Assembly: GCA_047518005.1 (NCBI GenBank)
Contig: JAKZRT010000010.1
Location: 1 to 64,000 of the forward strand
Source: JAKZRT01 sp047518005
GTDB taxonomy: Bacteria > Pseudomonadota > Alphaproteobacteria > Rhodobacterales > Rhodobacteraceae
Reading direction: 5' to 3'
Length of the DNA: 64,000 bases
The notes beneath the pieces were generated by a model that made no database searches, was not told the origin of the DNA, and saw nothing but the letters and a program-made list of their open reading frames with translations. The translations under genes were made by a program, and so were the position numbers. Shown piece after piece: positions 34,945 through 43,705 of this stretch. Numbering within the stretch: position 1 is the first letter of the stretch; every line of letters starts with the position of its first letter.

Positions 34945-35211
34945 ATGGCAAGCGAAATATCGGTCCGGGTAATTGCGATCATTGCCGAACAGGGTCTGTT
35001 GGACGTCGCCGACGTGCGCCCGGACCGCAGCCTTGACGATCTGGGGATCGACAGTTTGGGTCTGGTCGAATGTATTTTTGCGATCGAAGAGGCCTTTGAC
35101 ATCTCGGTCCCTTTCAATGCCAACGACCGCGCCGTGGGCGACTTCGACATAACGACCGTGGCCAGCACCGTGGCGGCGGTCGAAAGGCTGGTGGCAGACC
35201 AGACCGCATGA
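34945..35211 (+). CDS. Acyl carrier protein (specialised)
   Basis: 88 residues. The phosphopantetheine serine is S37 in DLGIDSLGLVECIFAIEE. It differs from housekeeping AcpP in its acidic helix and in its longer C-terminus. It lies 27 bases after lpxD and its stop overlaps the start of the ketoacyl synthase, so it probably carries a fatty acid for lipid A, comparable with AcpXL of rhizobia; that role is inferred from position only. Confidence 0.85.
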   Translation: MASEISVRVIAIIAEQGLLDVADVRPDRSLDDLGIDSLGLVECIFAIEEAFDISVPFNANDRAVGDFDITTVASTVAAVERLVADQTA

Positions 35212-36413
35212 GGCGTGTGGTCGTAACAGGGCAGGGAACGATCAATGCATTGGGGCACAATGTGCCCGATACGCTGGCGGCTTTGCGCGCCGGACACTCG
35301 GGCATCGGTCCGCTTGACATCCCCGATGTCGATCGCCTTTTGATCCGCATCGGTGCGCAGGTCCGGGGCTTCGATCCCGCAACGCATTTCGACCGCCAGC
35401 AACTGGCGCTCTATGACCGGTTCACCCAGTTTGCCCTAATCGCGGCGGATCAGGCGGTGACCCAGTCGGGGCTGCGGTTCAAAGGTGGGATGGGCGACCG
35501 CAGCGGGGTGACCCTTGGCACCGCGGCGGGTGGCATTCACACTTGGGAAGACGCCTATCGCGCGGTTTTCGAGACCGGAAAGAACCGGGTGCATCCCTTT
35601 GTTGTGCCCAAGCTGATGCTGAACGCCGCTGCCGCGCATATGTCGATGCGGTACGGGCTGCGCGGGCCCGCCTTCGCGGTCTCGACCGCCTGCGCCTCGT
35701 CGAATCATGCCATGGGTCAGGCGTTTCAGTTGATCCGGGCCGGGGGTGTCGATGTCGTGCTGACCGGCGGCTCGGAGGCGATGCTGTGCTTTGGCGGGAT
35801 CAAGGCATGGGAAGGCCTGCGCGTCATGTCGCCCGACGGCTGCCGTCCGTTCTCCAAAGACCGCAACGGCATGGTCTTGGGCGAAGGCGCTGCGGTGTTC
35901 GTTTTCGAAAACCGCGACCATGCCCTTGCGCGCGGGGCCGAAATTCTGGCCGAAGTGGCAGGCTTTGCAATGAATTCGGATGCCAGCGACATTGTCATGC
36001 CGTCGCGCGAAGGCGCGGCGCGGGCCATTGCCGGAGCGCTTTCCGACGCGGGGTTATTGCCCGGCGAGGTGGGGTATATCAACGCCCACGGCACTGGCAC
36101 AACCGCCAACGACACCACCGAATGCGCCGCCATCAGCGAGGTTTTCGGGTCCCGATGCCCGCTGGTCTCGTCCACCAAATCCATGCACGGCCATCTGATT
36201 GGCGGCACCGGTGCGGTCGAGCTCTTGGCAGTGATCATGGCGCTGCGCGAAGGCGTGATCGCCCCGACCGCGGGCTTTGGCAAATCCGACCCCGATTGCC
36301 CGCTCGATGTGGTGCCCAACGAGGCCCGCGAGGCTCCAATCAATGCCGCCCTGTCCAACGCTTTCGCATTTGGAGGTCTGAACGCAGTGCTCGCCCTCAG
36401 GAAAGCTTCCTGA
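35208..36413 (+). CDS. Beta-ketoacyl-ACP synthase (FabF/KAS II type)
   Basis: 401 residues, thiolase fold. The active-site triad is C162 (STACASSNHAMG), His in INAHGTGTTAND and His in KSMHGHLIGGTGAVE; the C-terminal NAFAFGGLNAVL loop is also typical. It condenses acyl-ACP with malonyl-ACP. Its start overlaps the ACP stop, so the two products likely work together, with lpxD upstream pointing to a special acyl chain. It is probably not the housekeeping FabF, which usually lies beside fabG/acpP. Confidence 0.9.
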   Translation: MRRVVVTGQGTINALGHNVPDTLAALRAGHSGIGPLDIPDVDRLLIRIGAQVRGFDPATHFDRQQLALYDRFTQFALIAADQAVTQSGLRFKGGMGDRSGVTLGTAAGGIHTWEDAYRAVFETGKNRVHPFVVPKLMLNAAAAHMSMRYGLRGPAFAVSTACASSNHAMGQAFQLIRAGGVDVVLTGGSEAMLCFGGIKAWEGLRVMSPDGCRPFSKDRNGMVLGEGAAVFVFENRDHALARGAEILAEVAGFAMNSDASDIVMPSREGAARAIAGALSDAGLLPGEVGYINAHGTGTTANDTTECAAISEVFGSRCPLVSSTKSMHGHLIGGTGAVELLAVIMALREGVIAPTAGFGKSDPDCPLDVVPNEAREAPINAALSNAFAFGGLNAVLALRKAS

Positions 36414-36522
36414 AGCCTGCCTGAGTGTAATTATTGTGCCGCGGCGAGGTGCGCCTGGAAATCGGCCCAGTTGACCGAATTCCGCAATGACACCCGTAAA
36501 GCTCGCTTCGGCAGGGATCCAC

Positions 36523-37707
36523 TCAAATCGTGCTGACCAAAAGTCGGTCGAGCCCGTGGAAATGATAGACATCGGCGTATTGCGGCGATCCGACCAATCT
36601 GAGATTTGGATGCGCGGCAAAGAGCACGGGCAGCGCAATTTGCATTTCCAGACGCGCCAGTGGGGCACCGACACAGAAATGCAGACCTGCTCCGAAGGCG
36701 ATATGCTGGGCCGGGTCGCGGGTCGGGTCAAATTTGTCCGGGTTCGGCCCGAGCTCCTTATCGCGACCCGCCGAGCCCAGCAGAACCGCAATTTCGCGGC
36801 CCTCGTCCAGAGGCTGCCCGAAGATCCGCAACGGCTCATAAACCCAGCGTGTGAAAATGTGCAGCGGCGGGTCAAAGCGCAGGATCTCTTCGACGGTACC
36901 GGGCACGTGGTCGGGCGACAGGCAGTCACGCCCGGCCCCGGTCTCCAAAAGCGCCTTGATGCCGTTGCCAAGCGAATGCACCGTCGCTTCGTGTCCCGCA
37001 TTCAACAACAAGATGCAGGTCGTGATCATTTCGTCGGTGCTGAGCTTTTCGCCGTCTTCCTCGGCGGCGATCAGATGCGTGATCAGGTCGTCAGCGGGGC
37101 GCTGCCGCTTTTCGCGCACATAGCCGCGCAGGAAATCCGCGAACTCAAGCGCGGCGCGATTGGCGGCGTCTTCCATGACCCGGGTCCGGCGCGCCTGATA
37201 CATGCCGACCATCGCATGGCTCCAGTTCAAAAGCTGGTCCGCCATTGTGTCCGGCACGCCCAGCAGGCGGGCGATCACTGTGACCGGAAGGCGCGCGGCA
37301 AATGCCGGGATCAGGTCGACAGGTCCTTTGGGCAGGTCGCGCGCCAGGTCTTGCGACAGCGCGGTGATGTCAGGCGCCAGCTCGCGGATCCGACGCGAGG
37401 TGAAGGCCCGCAGCACCAGCCCCCTGAGGCGGGTGTGACGCGGCGGCTCGAGCTCCAGCATCGAATGCGCTTCAACCGCGTAAAAGCTTTCGGTATGCGC
37501 GGCGATCTGCGGGCCCTTGCCGGGCGGCGGTTCGCGCCCCATGCCCCGGTCGCGCAGGACCGCGCGCGCGGCGCGATGGCTGGTCGCGCAGATCAGGCCA
37601 TAGTCCTCCCGGAAAATGAAATCGCCGGCGGCCCGTGCGCGGGCATAAAACGGATAGGGGTTCTGGACAAAGCCCGGATCTGTCGGTGATTGCGACAGGC
37701 TTTGCAC
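36523..37707 (-). CDS. Cytochrome P450
   Basis: 394 residues, soluble bacterial class. The heme ligand is C345 in FGAGLHFCVGAPLARLE; the oxygen-activating I-helix reads LLNAGHEATVHSLG (AGHEAT in place of AGxxT) and the ExxR pair is EEILR. The N-terminus (DPGFVQNPYPFYARAR) is typical of CYP families that take soluble substrates. No redox partner gene is adjacent. GTG 37707 follows the tpiA stop by only three bases, so it is likely translated from the tpiA transcript. The substrate is unknown. Confidence 0.93.
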   Translation of the reverse strand: MQSLSQSPTDPGFVQNPYPFYARARAAGDFIFREDYGLICATSHRAARAVLRDRGMGREPPPGKGPQIAAHTESFYAVEAHSMLELEPPRHTRLRGLVLRAFTSRRIRELAPDITALSQDLARDLPKGPVDLIPAFAARLPVTVIARLLGVPDTMADQLLNWSHAMVGMYQARRTRVMEDAANRAALEFADFLRGYVREKRQRPADDLITHLIAAEEDGEKLSTDEMITTCILLLNAGHEATVHSLGNGIKALLETGAGRDCLSPDHVPGTVEEILRFDPPLHIFTRWVYEPLRIFGQPLDEGREIAVLLGSAGRDKELGPNPDKFDPTRDPAQHIAFGAGLHFCVGAPLARLEMQIALPVLFAAHPNLRLVGSPQYADVYHFHGLDRLLVSTI

Positions 37708-37710
37708 CGT

Positions 37711-38457
37711 TCAGGCCGCTGACAGCGCGGCCACGATCGGTCCGAAATCACCGGCTTTCAAAGACGCACCGCCGACAAGGGCGCCATCGACATTTTGCAC
37801 GGCGAATATCTCGGCAGCATTTCCGGCCTTGACCGAGCCGCCGTAAAGCAATGAGATTTCAGCGCCCTCCTCGCCCAGTCGATCGGACAGCGTGGCGCGA
37901 ATGTCGGCATGTATTTCGGCAATTTCCGCAGGCGTCGCGGTGCGCCCGGTTCCGATGGCCCAGACCGGCTCGTAAGCCAGGATCGTGTTTGCGGCACTCG
38001 CGCCTTCCGGTAGCGAACCGGCAATCTGTCGGAGCACGACTTCCAGTGTCGCTCCGGCATCGCGCTCGGCCTCGGTCTCGCCGACGCAGAGAATGGCGAC
38101 AAGTCCAGCGCGCCATACGGCTGCGGTTTTTTCGGCCACGATTGTATCGGGTTCGCAATGATCGGCGCGGCGTTCGGAATGGCCGACAATGATGTGGCTC
38201 GCCCCCGCATCGGCCAGCTGTTCGGCGGAAATTTCGCCGGTATGCGCGCCGGATTTCTGGCTGTGGCAATCCTGCGCGCCGACGTTGACCGAACCGCCCA
38301 CACAGGCCGCTGCAAGGGCTGCCACAAGCGTGGCAGGGGGGCAGATGATCACGTCGCATCCCGGATCAGGCTGGGTTGCGGCCAGTGCCTGAACTTCGGC
38401 CAGATCGGCGCTCAGCCCGTTCATCTTCCAGTTTCCGGCGGCTATTTTGCAGGGCAT
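37711..38457 (-). CDS. tpiA: Triosephosphate isomerase
   Basis: 248 residues. The catalytic residues are visible: Lys in AGNWKMNG, His in HIIVGHSERR and Glu in LAYEPVWAIGTG; SLLYGGSVKAGNA and VDGALVGGASL bind the phosphate. It interconverts dihydroxyacetone phosphate and glyceraldehyde 3-phosphate. The segment after GHSERR reads ADHCEPD, a little unlike the common YFxE form. Upstream on the same strand are TfoX-like and IscA-like genes; downstream the P450 gene follows at once. Confidence 0.95.
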   Translation of the reverse strand: MPCKIAAGNWKMNGLSADLAEVQALAATQPDPGCDVIICPPATLVAALAAACVGGSVNVGAQDCHSQKSGAHTGEISAEQLADAGASHIIVGHSERRADHCEPDTIVAEKTAAVWRAGLVAILCVGETEAERDAGATLEVVLRQIAGSLPEGASAANTILAYEPVWAIGTGRTATPAEIAEIHADIRATLSDRLGEEGAEISLLYGGSVKAGNAAEIFAVQNVDGALVGGASLKAGDFGPIVAALSAA

Positions 38458-38526
38458 GGACCCTCCTCACGGCGCATTTGCGATACCTATCGCGCCCTCG
38501 GCGCGCGTCAAGGCCGGGCCCCGGCC

Positions 38527-38850
38527 TCAGAGAACCGCCAACGCCCGGCGCGCCCAGTCGCAGGCCAGGTCGGGGTCGTCAAATGCGGCTTCGGGCAAGC
38601 GCCAGTAAGGCATCCCGGTTTGTTTCTTACCGTCGCGCGTATAGGTCCACTGTGAGCAATCTTCGGCTTCCAGCGCGGTGATCACATCACCACGCGCTTT
38701 CAGATAGATGCCGCCGTCGGGGTGGATGATCGCGAAGATCGTGCCGTCGCGATAGACGCATAAACCGCCCATCATCTTGCGCGTGGTCAGGCCACCGAGG
38801 CCCGCGAAAAGTTCCAGAGTATGGACCGCGTCGGCGTCCGAGACGCTCAC
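38527..38850 (-). CDS. TfoX N-terminal domain protein
   Basis: 107 residues. TRKMMGGLCVYRDGTIFAII and GGIYLKARGD followed by the Pro-Tyr-Trp-Arg-Leu-Pro motif (GMPYWRLPEAAFDD) fit the TfoX_N domain. In enterobacteria TfoX regulates competence; stand-alone alphaproteobacterial copies have no proven role. Its ATG overlaps the stop of the IscA-like gene (ATGA at 38847-38850). Confidence 0.8.
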   Translation of the reverse strand: MSVSDADAVHTLELFAGLGGLTTRKMMGGLCVYRDGTIFAIIHPDGGIYLKARGDVITALEAEDCSQWTYTRDGKKQTGMPYWRLPEAAFDDPDLACDWARRALAVL

Positions 38851-39209
38851 GATGCGCCGAGGTCGTCATCAAATTTGATCGATTCACCGCAACCACAGGC
38901 GTCAACCACATTGGGGTTTTTGAACGTGAACCCGGATTCAAGCAGGCTGATCTCGTAGTCAATTTCGGTCCCGAACATGAACATCTGCGCCATGGGCGCA
39001 ATCAGCACCCGCGCGCCGTCCTGTTCGACAACCTCGTCGTTCGGGTCGGGCGCATCGACGTATTCCATGGTGTATTCCATGCCCGCGCAGCCGCCCTTTT
39101 TGAGACCGATCCGCAGCCCATGGCGGCTATCGCGCGCCATCAGACCCGCGATCTGGTCCGCCGCGACCGGGGTCATGGTGACCGCTGTTTTGCCTGGAAT
39201 TCCGAACAT
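38847..39209 (-). CDS. A-type iron-sulfur carrier (HesB/IscA/SufA family)
   Basis: 120 residues. The three conserved cysteines are in KKGGCAGMEY and VDACGCGESI (CxC), the ligands that hold Fe or a cluster. The internal LRIGLKKGGCAG and SGFTFKNPNV segments are standard. It delivers Fe-S clusters to apoproteins. Which subtype (SufA, IscA or ErpA) cannot be settled. It is followed by TfoX-like and tpiA genes on the same strand. Confidence 0.9.
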   Translation of the reverse strand: MFGIPGKTAVTMTPVAADQIAGLMARDSRHGLRIGLKKGGCAGMEYTMEYVDAPDPNDEVVEQDGARVLIAPMAQMFMFGTEIDYEISLLESGFTFKNPNVVDACGCGESIKFDDDLGAS

Positions 39210-39240
39210 AGGACATATCTAGGCGCGATTATCGCCCGGC

Positions 39241-40281
39241 TCAAGCCTTTGCCGCCGCCGCACATAAATTTCCGAGCTTGATCAGGGTCAGTTCGCGGCC
39301 CAGAAACCCAAGCCCACAGTCCGGGGCCCCGATAATGCGGTCGTCAGGGAGCACCGCGCGGATTTGCGAAATACGCGCGGCGATCTCATCCATTGGTTCG
39401 ATCCGTGACACCGATATATCAACCAGGCCGACTATGGCTTTGGTTTTGGTAAATTTTTCGAAAAGGCTTAGGTCGTTTTTCCAGTGGCAGTCTTCAATTG
39501 ACAGCGCTTCGATTTTTCCGTCCAGCGCCGCGACAAGGTCATGATAAACCCGGTGATCAGCCTTCGGGTAGTCGGGGTTGTCGAGCCGGTCAGGGTATCC
39601 GCAACACATATGCGCGGTGCGTTCGACGCCCTGAACACCGTGAAAACATCGCTCGAGCATTTCAACACCATATTTCAGGGCATCGACCGGTCGGCGGGCG
39701 AAAACTGGCTCGTCGATCTGAATATGGGTACAGCCCGCCGCAGCAAGCGCCAATACCTCGCCGTTCAGAGCCTCGGCCAGATCGCGGGCCAGACGGCGCG
39801 GGTCGTCGTAATGGCAATCGGCCGTGGTATCCATGATCGTCAGCGGACCGGGCAGGGTGATTTTGATAGGGCGGTCGGTGGCGGCTTGCGCAATGGCATA
39901 GTCGCGCGGCAGGACAGACGTGCCTTTGCGGCGGATCGGCCCTCTGATTGCCGGAAGTTCGGTGTCATAAGCGCCGCCCCGCATTACCCGGCGCTCGAGG
40001 TTTTCAAAATCGAACCCCTCGAAGTGACGGCATTGATAATGCACGTAATTCTCGCGCCGTTGTTCGCCGTCGGTCGGAATGTCGATGCCGCAATTGACCT
40101 GCGCGCGCACCACCTCGTGCGTGGCCCTGACGAAAGCCGCCTCGTGCGCGGGGTCGTCAGACCAGGCACCCACCACATCTTGGGAATAGTGATCTTCGGC
40201 CAGATCGATGTGAAACCAGTCGCGGATCGGCACATAGTCCGGCTTGGGAAAGGCCCCGATACAGGTGGTCTTGATGGGCAT
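39241..40281 (-). CDS. MetE C-terminal-like methyltransferase (cobalamin-independent)
   Basis: 346 residues, a single MetE-type catalytic barrel without the N-terminal MetE half. The zinc ligands appear as the His-Cys pair in TAHMCCGYPDRL, a Glu (ALSIEDCHWKND) and the Cys in GAPDCGLGFLGRE. GPLTIMDTTAD and HIQIDEPVFARRP are substrate-barrel motifs. Short MetE-like enzymes methylate homocysteine with donors other than methyl-tetrahydrofolate glutamates or act on other thiols; the donor here is unknown. A SufT-like gene lies 70 bases upstream. Confidence 0.85.
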   Translation of the reverse strand: MPIKTTCIGAFPKPDYVPIRDWFHIDLAEDHYSQDVVGAWSDDPAHEAAFVRATHEVVRAQVNCGIDIPTDGEQRRENYVHYQCRHFEGFDFENLERRVMRGGAYDTELPAIRGPIRRKGTSVLPRDYAIAQAATDRPIKITLPGPLTIMDTTADCHYDDPRRLARDLAEALNGEVLALAAAGCTHIQIDEPVFARRPVDALKYGVEMLERCFHGVQGVERTAHMCCGYPDRLDNPDYPKADHRVYHDLVAALDGKIEALSIEDCHWKNDLSLFEKFTKTKAIVGLVDISVSRIEPMDEIAARISQIRAVLPDDRIIGAPDCGLGFLGRELTLIKLGNLCAAAAKA

Positions 40282-40352
40282 TGGGGGGCCTCGTGCGCCT
40301 GAGTGTCGTGTCTGACGTTAGGGCCGGGACAGCGGACGCTCAAGGGTGATTT

Positions 40353-40712
40353 TCACATGAACCCCAGTTCAAGGCGCGCCTCGTCGGACATCATCTCCAT
40401 CCCCCAGGGCGGATCCCATGTCATCTGCACGTTCACGGTCCTGACGCCGGGCAGGGGTTCGACCGCTTCGGCCACCCATCCGGGCATTTCTCCGGCCACC
40501 GGGCAGCCGGGCGCGGTCAGCGTCATGACCACGCTGACATCCGAGTCCGCATCGATCGCGATCGTGTAGATCAGACCGAGGTCATAGATATTTACTGGAA
40601 TTTCAGGGTCATAGACCGACCGGCACGCCGCGACCACATCCTCGTACAAAGCGTGGTCGGTCGTTGACGGCGCAATCAGCGGCGCGCCTTCCATTGGGGT
40701 GTCGCCGTCCAT
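40353..40712 (-). CDS. sufT: MIP18/DUF59 protein, SufT-like
   Basis: 119 residues. DPEIPVNIYDLGLIYTI and VVMTLTAPGCPVAGEMPGWV, followed by VQMTWDPPWGMEMMSDEAR, are the core of the MIP18 (DUF59) family; the cysteine in APGCP is the conserved one. The longer form found in suf operons is called SufT and supports Fe-S cluster maturation. The function here is from family only, but IscA-like and IscU-like genes lie within the window. Confidence 0.85.
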   Translation of the reverse strand: MDGDTPMEGAPLIAPSTTDHALYEDVVAACRSVYDPEIPVNIYDLGLIYTIAIDADSDVSVVMTLTAPGCPVAGEMPGWVAEAVEPLPGVRTVNVQMTWDPPWGMEMMSDEARLELGFM

Positions 40713-40788
40713 GGCGTGGCCTTTATCGAAGTACCTGAGTGTTCATATAAGGATTGGTGCGCCAAGCGTCCAGTGCGGTCAGTTTGGC

Positions 40789-41466
40789 TCAGTTTCGCCG
40801 TCGCGCGGCGGCGGCGGGGCGCACGCGTTTTTCGAGCGTGTCGTAAAGCCGCCCGACCACGTTGATGCCGCTGGCCTTTTCGATGCCCTCGAAACCGGGT
40901 GACGAGTTGACCTCGAGCACCTTGGGCCCTTCGCTCGACCGCAGCAGATCGACGCCCGCCATGTTCAACCCGAAAGCCCGCGCCGCTTTCATTGCCGCTT
41001 CGCGTTCGCGGCGGGTGATCTTGACCACCTCCGCTGTGCCACCCTGATGCAGGTTCGACCGAAAATCGCCCGAGGCCGCCACCCGCCGCATCGCCGCGAC
41101 CACACGGTTGCCGATGACCAGACACCGCACATCTTCGCCCGCCGCCTCTTTCACGAAATCCTGCACCAGAAAACTGGCCCGCAGTCCTCGGAAGGCCGAA
41201 ATAACCGATTCCGCCGCCTTTCTGGTTTCCGCCAGAACCACACCCTTGCCTTGGGTCGATTCCAGAAGTTTGACGATCAGCGGCGTGGTGCCGACAAGGT
41301 CGATCAGATTGCGCGTGTCCTTGGGCGAATAGGCAAAAGCGGTCATCGGCATCCCGATCTTGTGGCGCGCGAGTATCTGGTGCGCGTGCAACTTGTCGCG
41401 GCTGGCGGTGATACTGTATGACCCGTTCACGCAGAATGTCCCGACCGTCTCGAACTGCCGGATCAC
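40789..41466 (-). pseudogene. RimK ATP-grasp half of a split RimB-RimK gene
   Basis: 225 residues from GTG 41466: ATP-grasp ligase of the RimK type (LIVKLLESTQGKGVVLAE is the ATP-binding loop, then VRCLVIGNRVVAAMRR and the metal-binding VLEVNSSPGFEGIE). In relatives the protein continues directly from the protein encoded just upstream. Here an in-frame TAG at 41476-41478 lies where the family normally has a Tyr codon (ITP-Y-GTAV). The reading frame is otherwise intact. AGGG, seven bases before GTG 41466, could allow re-initiation, so the C-terminal half may still be made. Confidence 0.8.
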
Positions 41467-41475
41467 CGCGGTACC

Positions 41476-42177
41476 CTAGGGCGTGATCGACGCACCGATG
41501 CGCGGGATGACCGCGTCAAACCGGGGCAGGCGCTCGCCATCGTAATGCATCTCGGGCGCGGCGGCGTTAATCGCCATATAGGCGCGCGCGGTGTTGATCA
41601 CCTCAACGGTATGACCGCGCTTTTCGCCTTCTTCGACCAGCCGGCGGGTCGAATAATTGTCCTCGCGGCTCAGTACCGCGATGCGCAATGGCCGGTCTGG
41701 TGCGCCTTCGCGGAAGGTTTTCGATTCGTAGACCTTGTAACTCAGTCGCGGCTGGCAGTGGCTCTCGGTCGGGCTGATGATCACATGCTGCAGCGCCTGC
41801 CGGTCCAACAGCATTCGATAGGAAAGCTGCTCGCGGTCTGCCAGCGTAACCTCGATCGGCCAGCTGCGATTGCCGATAAAGATATTCGTCTCAATCACAT
41901 AGCGCATTTCGCTGACCCCGTTGGACGAGGTGACCTCGCGGTGATCCAGGATCGGGGCCGCGCAGGGGATGCCAATATCGTCGCGATTCGGGTTCGGCTG
42001 GATCGTGAACCGCACCTTGCGTTTGCCCGCTGGCCCAAAGGCCTCGATGTTCTTGGCGTGCAGGGCCGATGTCTTGGCACCGGTATCGATCTTGGCTTCA
42101 AGCGCGGGCAGGCCCAGATCGTGCAATGCCACCCATTCTTCCCACCCGAGCCGGAAGTCGGTAAAGGCGTTGTCCAT
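41476..42177 (-). pseudogene. RimB-type zinc protease plus pre-ATP-grasp half, ended by an in-frame TAG
   Basis: 233 residues from ATG 42177. The N-terminal 140 residues are an aspartyl-type RimB domain (WVALHDLGLPALEAKIDTGAKTSALHA in parts; the DTGA active-site motif). After RESHCQPR comes LRIAVLSREDNYSTRRLVEEG, the start of the RimK domain, which stops abruptly at GASITP-TAG. RimB and RimK jointly add and remove glutamate on ribosomal protein S6 or other targets. In other Rhodobacteraceae they occur as one fused protein. Frame and spacing (237 codons between the two starts) show a single point change explains the split. Confidence 0.82.
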
Positions 42178-42262
42178 GCGGTCCCTCGTGTTGTCCGTTC
42201 GGGTTTTGCGTGAATATGGGCACTAATCGGCGGGAAAAGGCAATTGCGACGCAAGAGGCCAT

Positions 42263-43393
42263 ATGTCGGGCAGATTTTCATTCGCGGTGACGGGTCGGGA
42301 CGGCAGGGCCCGGCGCGGTCAAATCGCCACCCCGCACGGGGTTATCGACACGCCAGCCTTCATGCCCGTCGGCACGGCGGCGACGGTCAAGGCGATGCTG
42401 CCCGAAAACGTGGCCGCCACCGGCGCGCAGGTCATCCTCGGCAACACCTACCATCTGATGCTGCGCCCCGGCGCTGCCCGGGTCCAAGCCCTGGGCGGTC
42501 TGCACCAATTCATGAACTGGCCCGGACCGATCCTGACCGATTCCGGCGGATTTCAGGTCATGAGCCTGGCCGAGCTGCGCAAAGTGTCCGAAATCGGCGT
42601 GCGGTTCAAAAGCCATATCGACGGGTCGAAACACATGATTTCGCCCGAAACCAGCATGGATATTCAGCGCGCGCTCGGCTCTGACATTGCGATGGCTTTC
42701 GACGAATGCACGCCCCATCCGGCCGAAAAAACCGTTGCCGCCGACAGCATGCGCCTCTCGATGCGATGGGCGGATCGGTCGCGCGCTGCCTTTGGCGATC
42801 GACCCGGCCACGCGCTTTTCGGCATCCAGCAGGGCAGCGTGTTTCGCGATTTGCGCGATGAAAGCTCCGAGGCGCTGACTGCCATCGGCTTTGACGGCTA
42901 CGCCATCGGTGGGCTGGCCGTGGGCGAAGGGCAGGATGCGATGTTCGACGTGCTGGATTTCGCGACCGACATGCTGCCCGACGACCGTCCGCGTTATTTG
43001 ATGGGGGTCGGCAAGCCCACCGATATCGTCGGAGCCGTGGCGCGCGGCGTCGACATGATGGATTGCGTACTGCCGTCGCGGTCGGGGCGCACCGGACAGG
43101 TGTTCACCCGACGCGGTGTGGTGAACATCAAAAGCGCCCGCCACCGTGACGACCCGCGTCCGCTGGACGCGTCCTGCACCTGTCCCGCCTGCCGGTCCTA
43201 CAGCCGCGCCTATCTGCACCATGTTTTCCGGTCGGGCGAAATTATCGCCTCAATGCTGATGACCTGGCACAACCTGCATTATTATCAGGAACTTATGGGG
43301 ACAATTCGCGGCGCTATTCTGCGTGACGATTACGCCGATTTCGAGCGTTCGTTTCGCCAGGAGCAGGCGCGCGGCGACCTCGCGCCGATCTGA
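42263..43393 (+). CDS. tgt: tRNA-guanine transglycosylase (queuine)
   Basis: 376 residues. It exchanges G34 for the queuosine precursor preQ1 in tRNA-Asp, -Asn, -His and -Tyr. The nucleophile is in VDMMDCVLPSRSGRTGQ, the substrate pocket in DSGGFQVMSLAELRKV, and the zinc site CTCPACRSYSRAYLHH is complete. AAGAGG lies four bases before the ATG. Its product is the substrate later acted on by GluQ (22940) at tRNA-Asp (53466). Confidence 0.97.
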   Translation: MSGRFSFAVTGRDGRARRGQIATPHGVIDTPAFMPVGTAATVKAMLPENVAATGAQVILGNTYHLMLRPGAARVQALGGLHQFMNWPGPILTDSGGFQVMSLAELRKVSEIGVRFKSHIDGSKHMISPETSMDIQRALGSDIAMAFDECTPHPAEKTVAADSMRLSMRWADRSRAAFGDRPGHALFGIQQGSVFRDLRDESSEALTAIGFDGYAIGGLAVGEGQDAMFDVLDFATDMLPDDRPRYLMGVGKPTDIVGAVARGVDMMDCVLPSRSGRTGQVFTRRGVVNIKSARHRDDPRPLDASCTCPACRSYSRAYLHHVFRSGEIIASMLMTWHNLHYYQELMGTIRGAILRDDYADFERSFRQEQARGDLAPI

Positions 43394-43522
43394 TCCGGTC
43401 GGCGCAGGCCCTTGGTCAAGCCCAAAATTGTCGATCAAAAAGAAACCGTTGCGCGAATTCTGATCATTTGTTGCGTTCGCAGAGCAATGGAGGGGGATGC
43501 ATCCCTACACCGTGCTTTTTTA

Positions 43523-43687
43523 GTGTGGGGGTTTACCACGAAAAAATTACTTTCGACGCTTGCCATGGTTTTGGCCGGTGCGGTTCCCGCTTCAGCGGCT
43601 ACCGTTGGCCTGACCATTGACGGTCTTGCCTTAGTGCCGCGCTGGATCACCAGCGCGGCGCTAATTCGACTCCGATTGACGAATTGA
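43523..43687 (+). pseudogene. Truncated gene for a secreted protein (signal peptide only)
   Basis: An open frame from GTG 43523 codes for a clear Sec signal (KKLLSTLAMVLAGAVPASAA) followed by TVGLTIDG and then unrelated residues to a stop at 43687. The signal region is typical of Rhodobacteraceae PEP-CTERM-type or calcium-binding secreted proteins, but the mature domain is missing. A perfect 10-bp palindrome (GCCGCGCTGG at 43636-43645, loop ATCA, CCAGCGCGGC) starts soon after. No other gene is visible in 43394-43705. Confidence 0.4.
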
Positions 43688-43705
43688 ATCAATGCCTGCG
43701 CACGC

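Noticed and set aside
36422..36522. Minus-strand frame after the P450 stop ending in NWADFQAHLAAAQ
   Set aside because: The tail looks protein-like, but only about 30 codons are open, there is no start with a ribosome site, and no family is recognised; too weak to call a remnant.
36487..37689. 400-codon plus-strand frame opposite the P450 gene
   Set aside because: Antisense shadow of the P450, no motif of its own.
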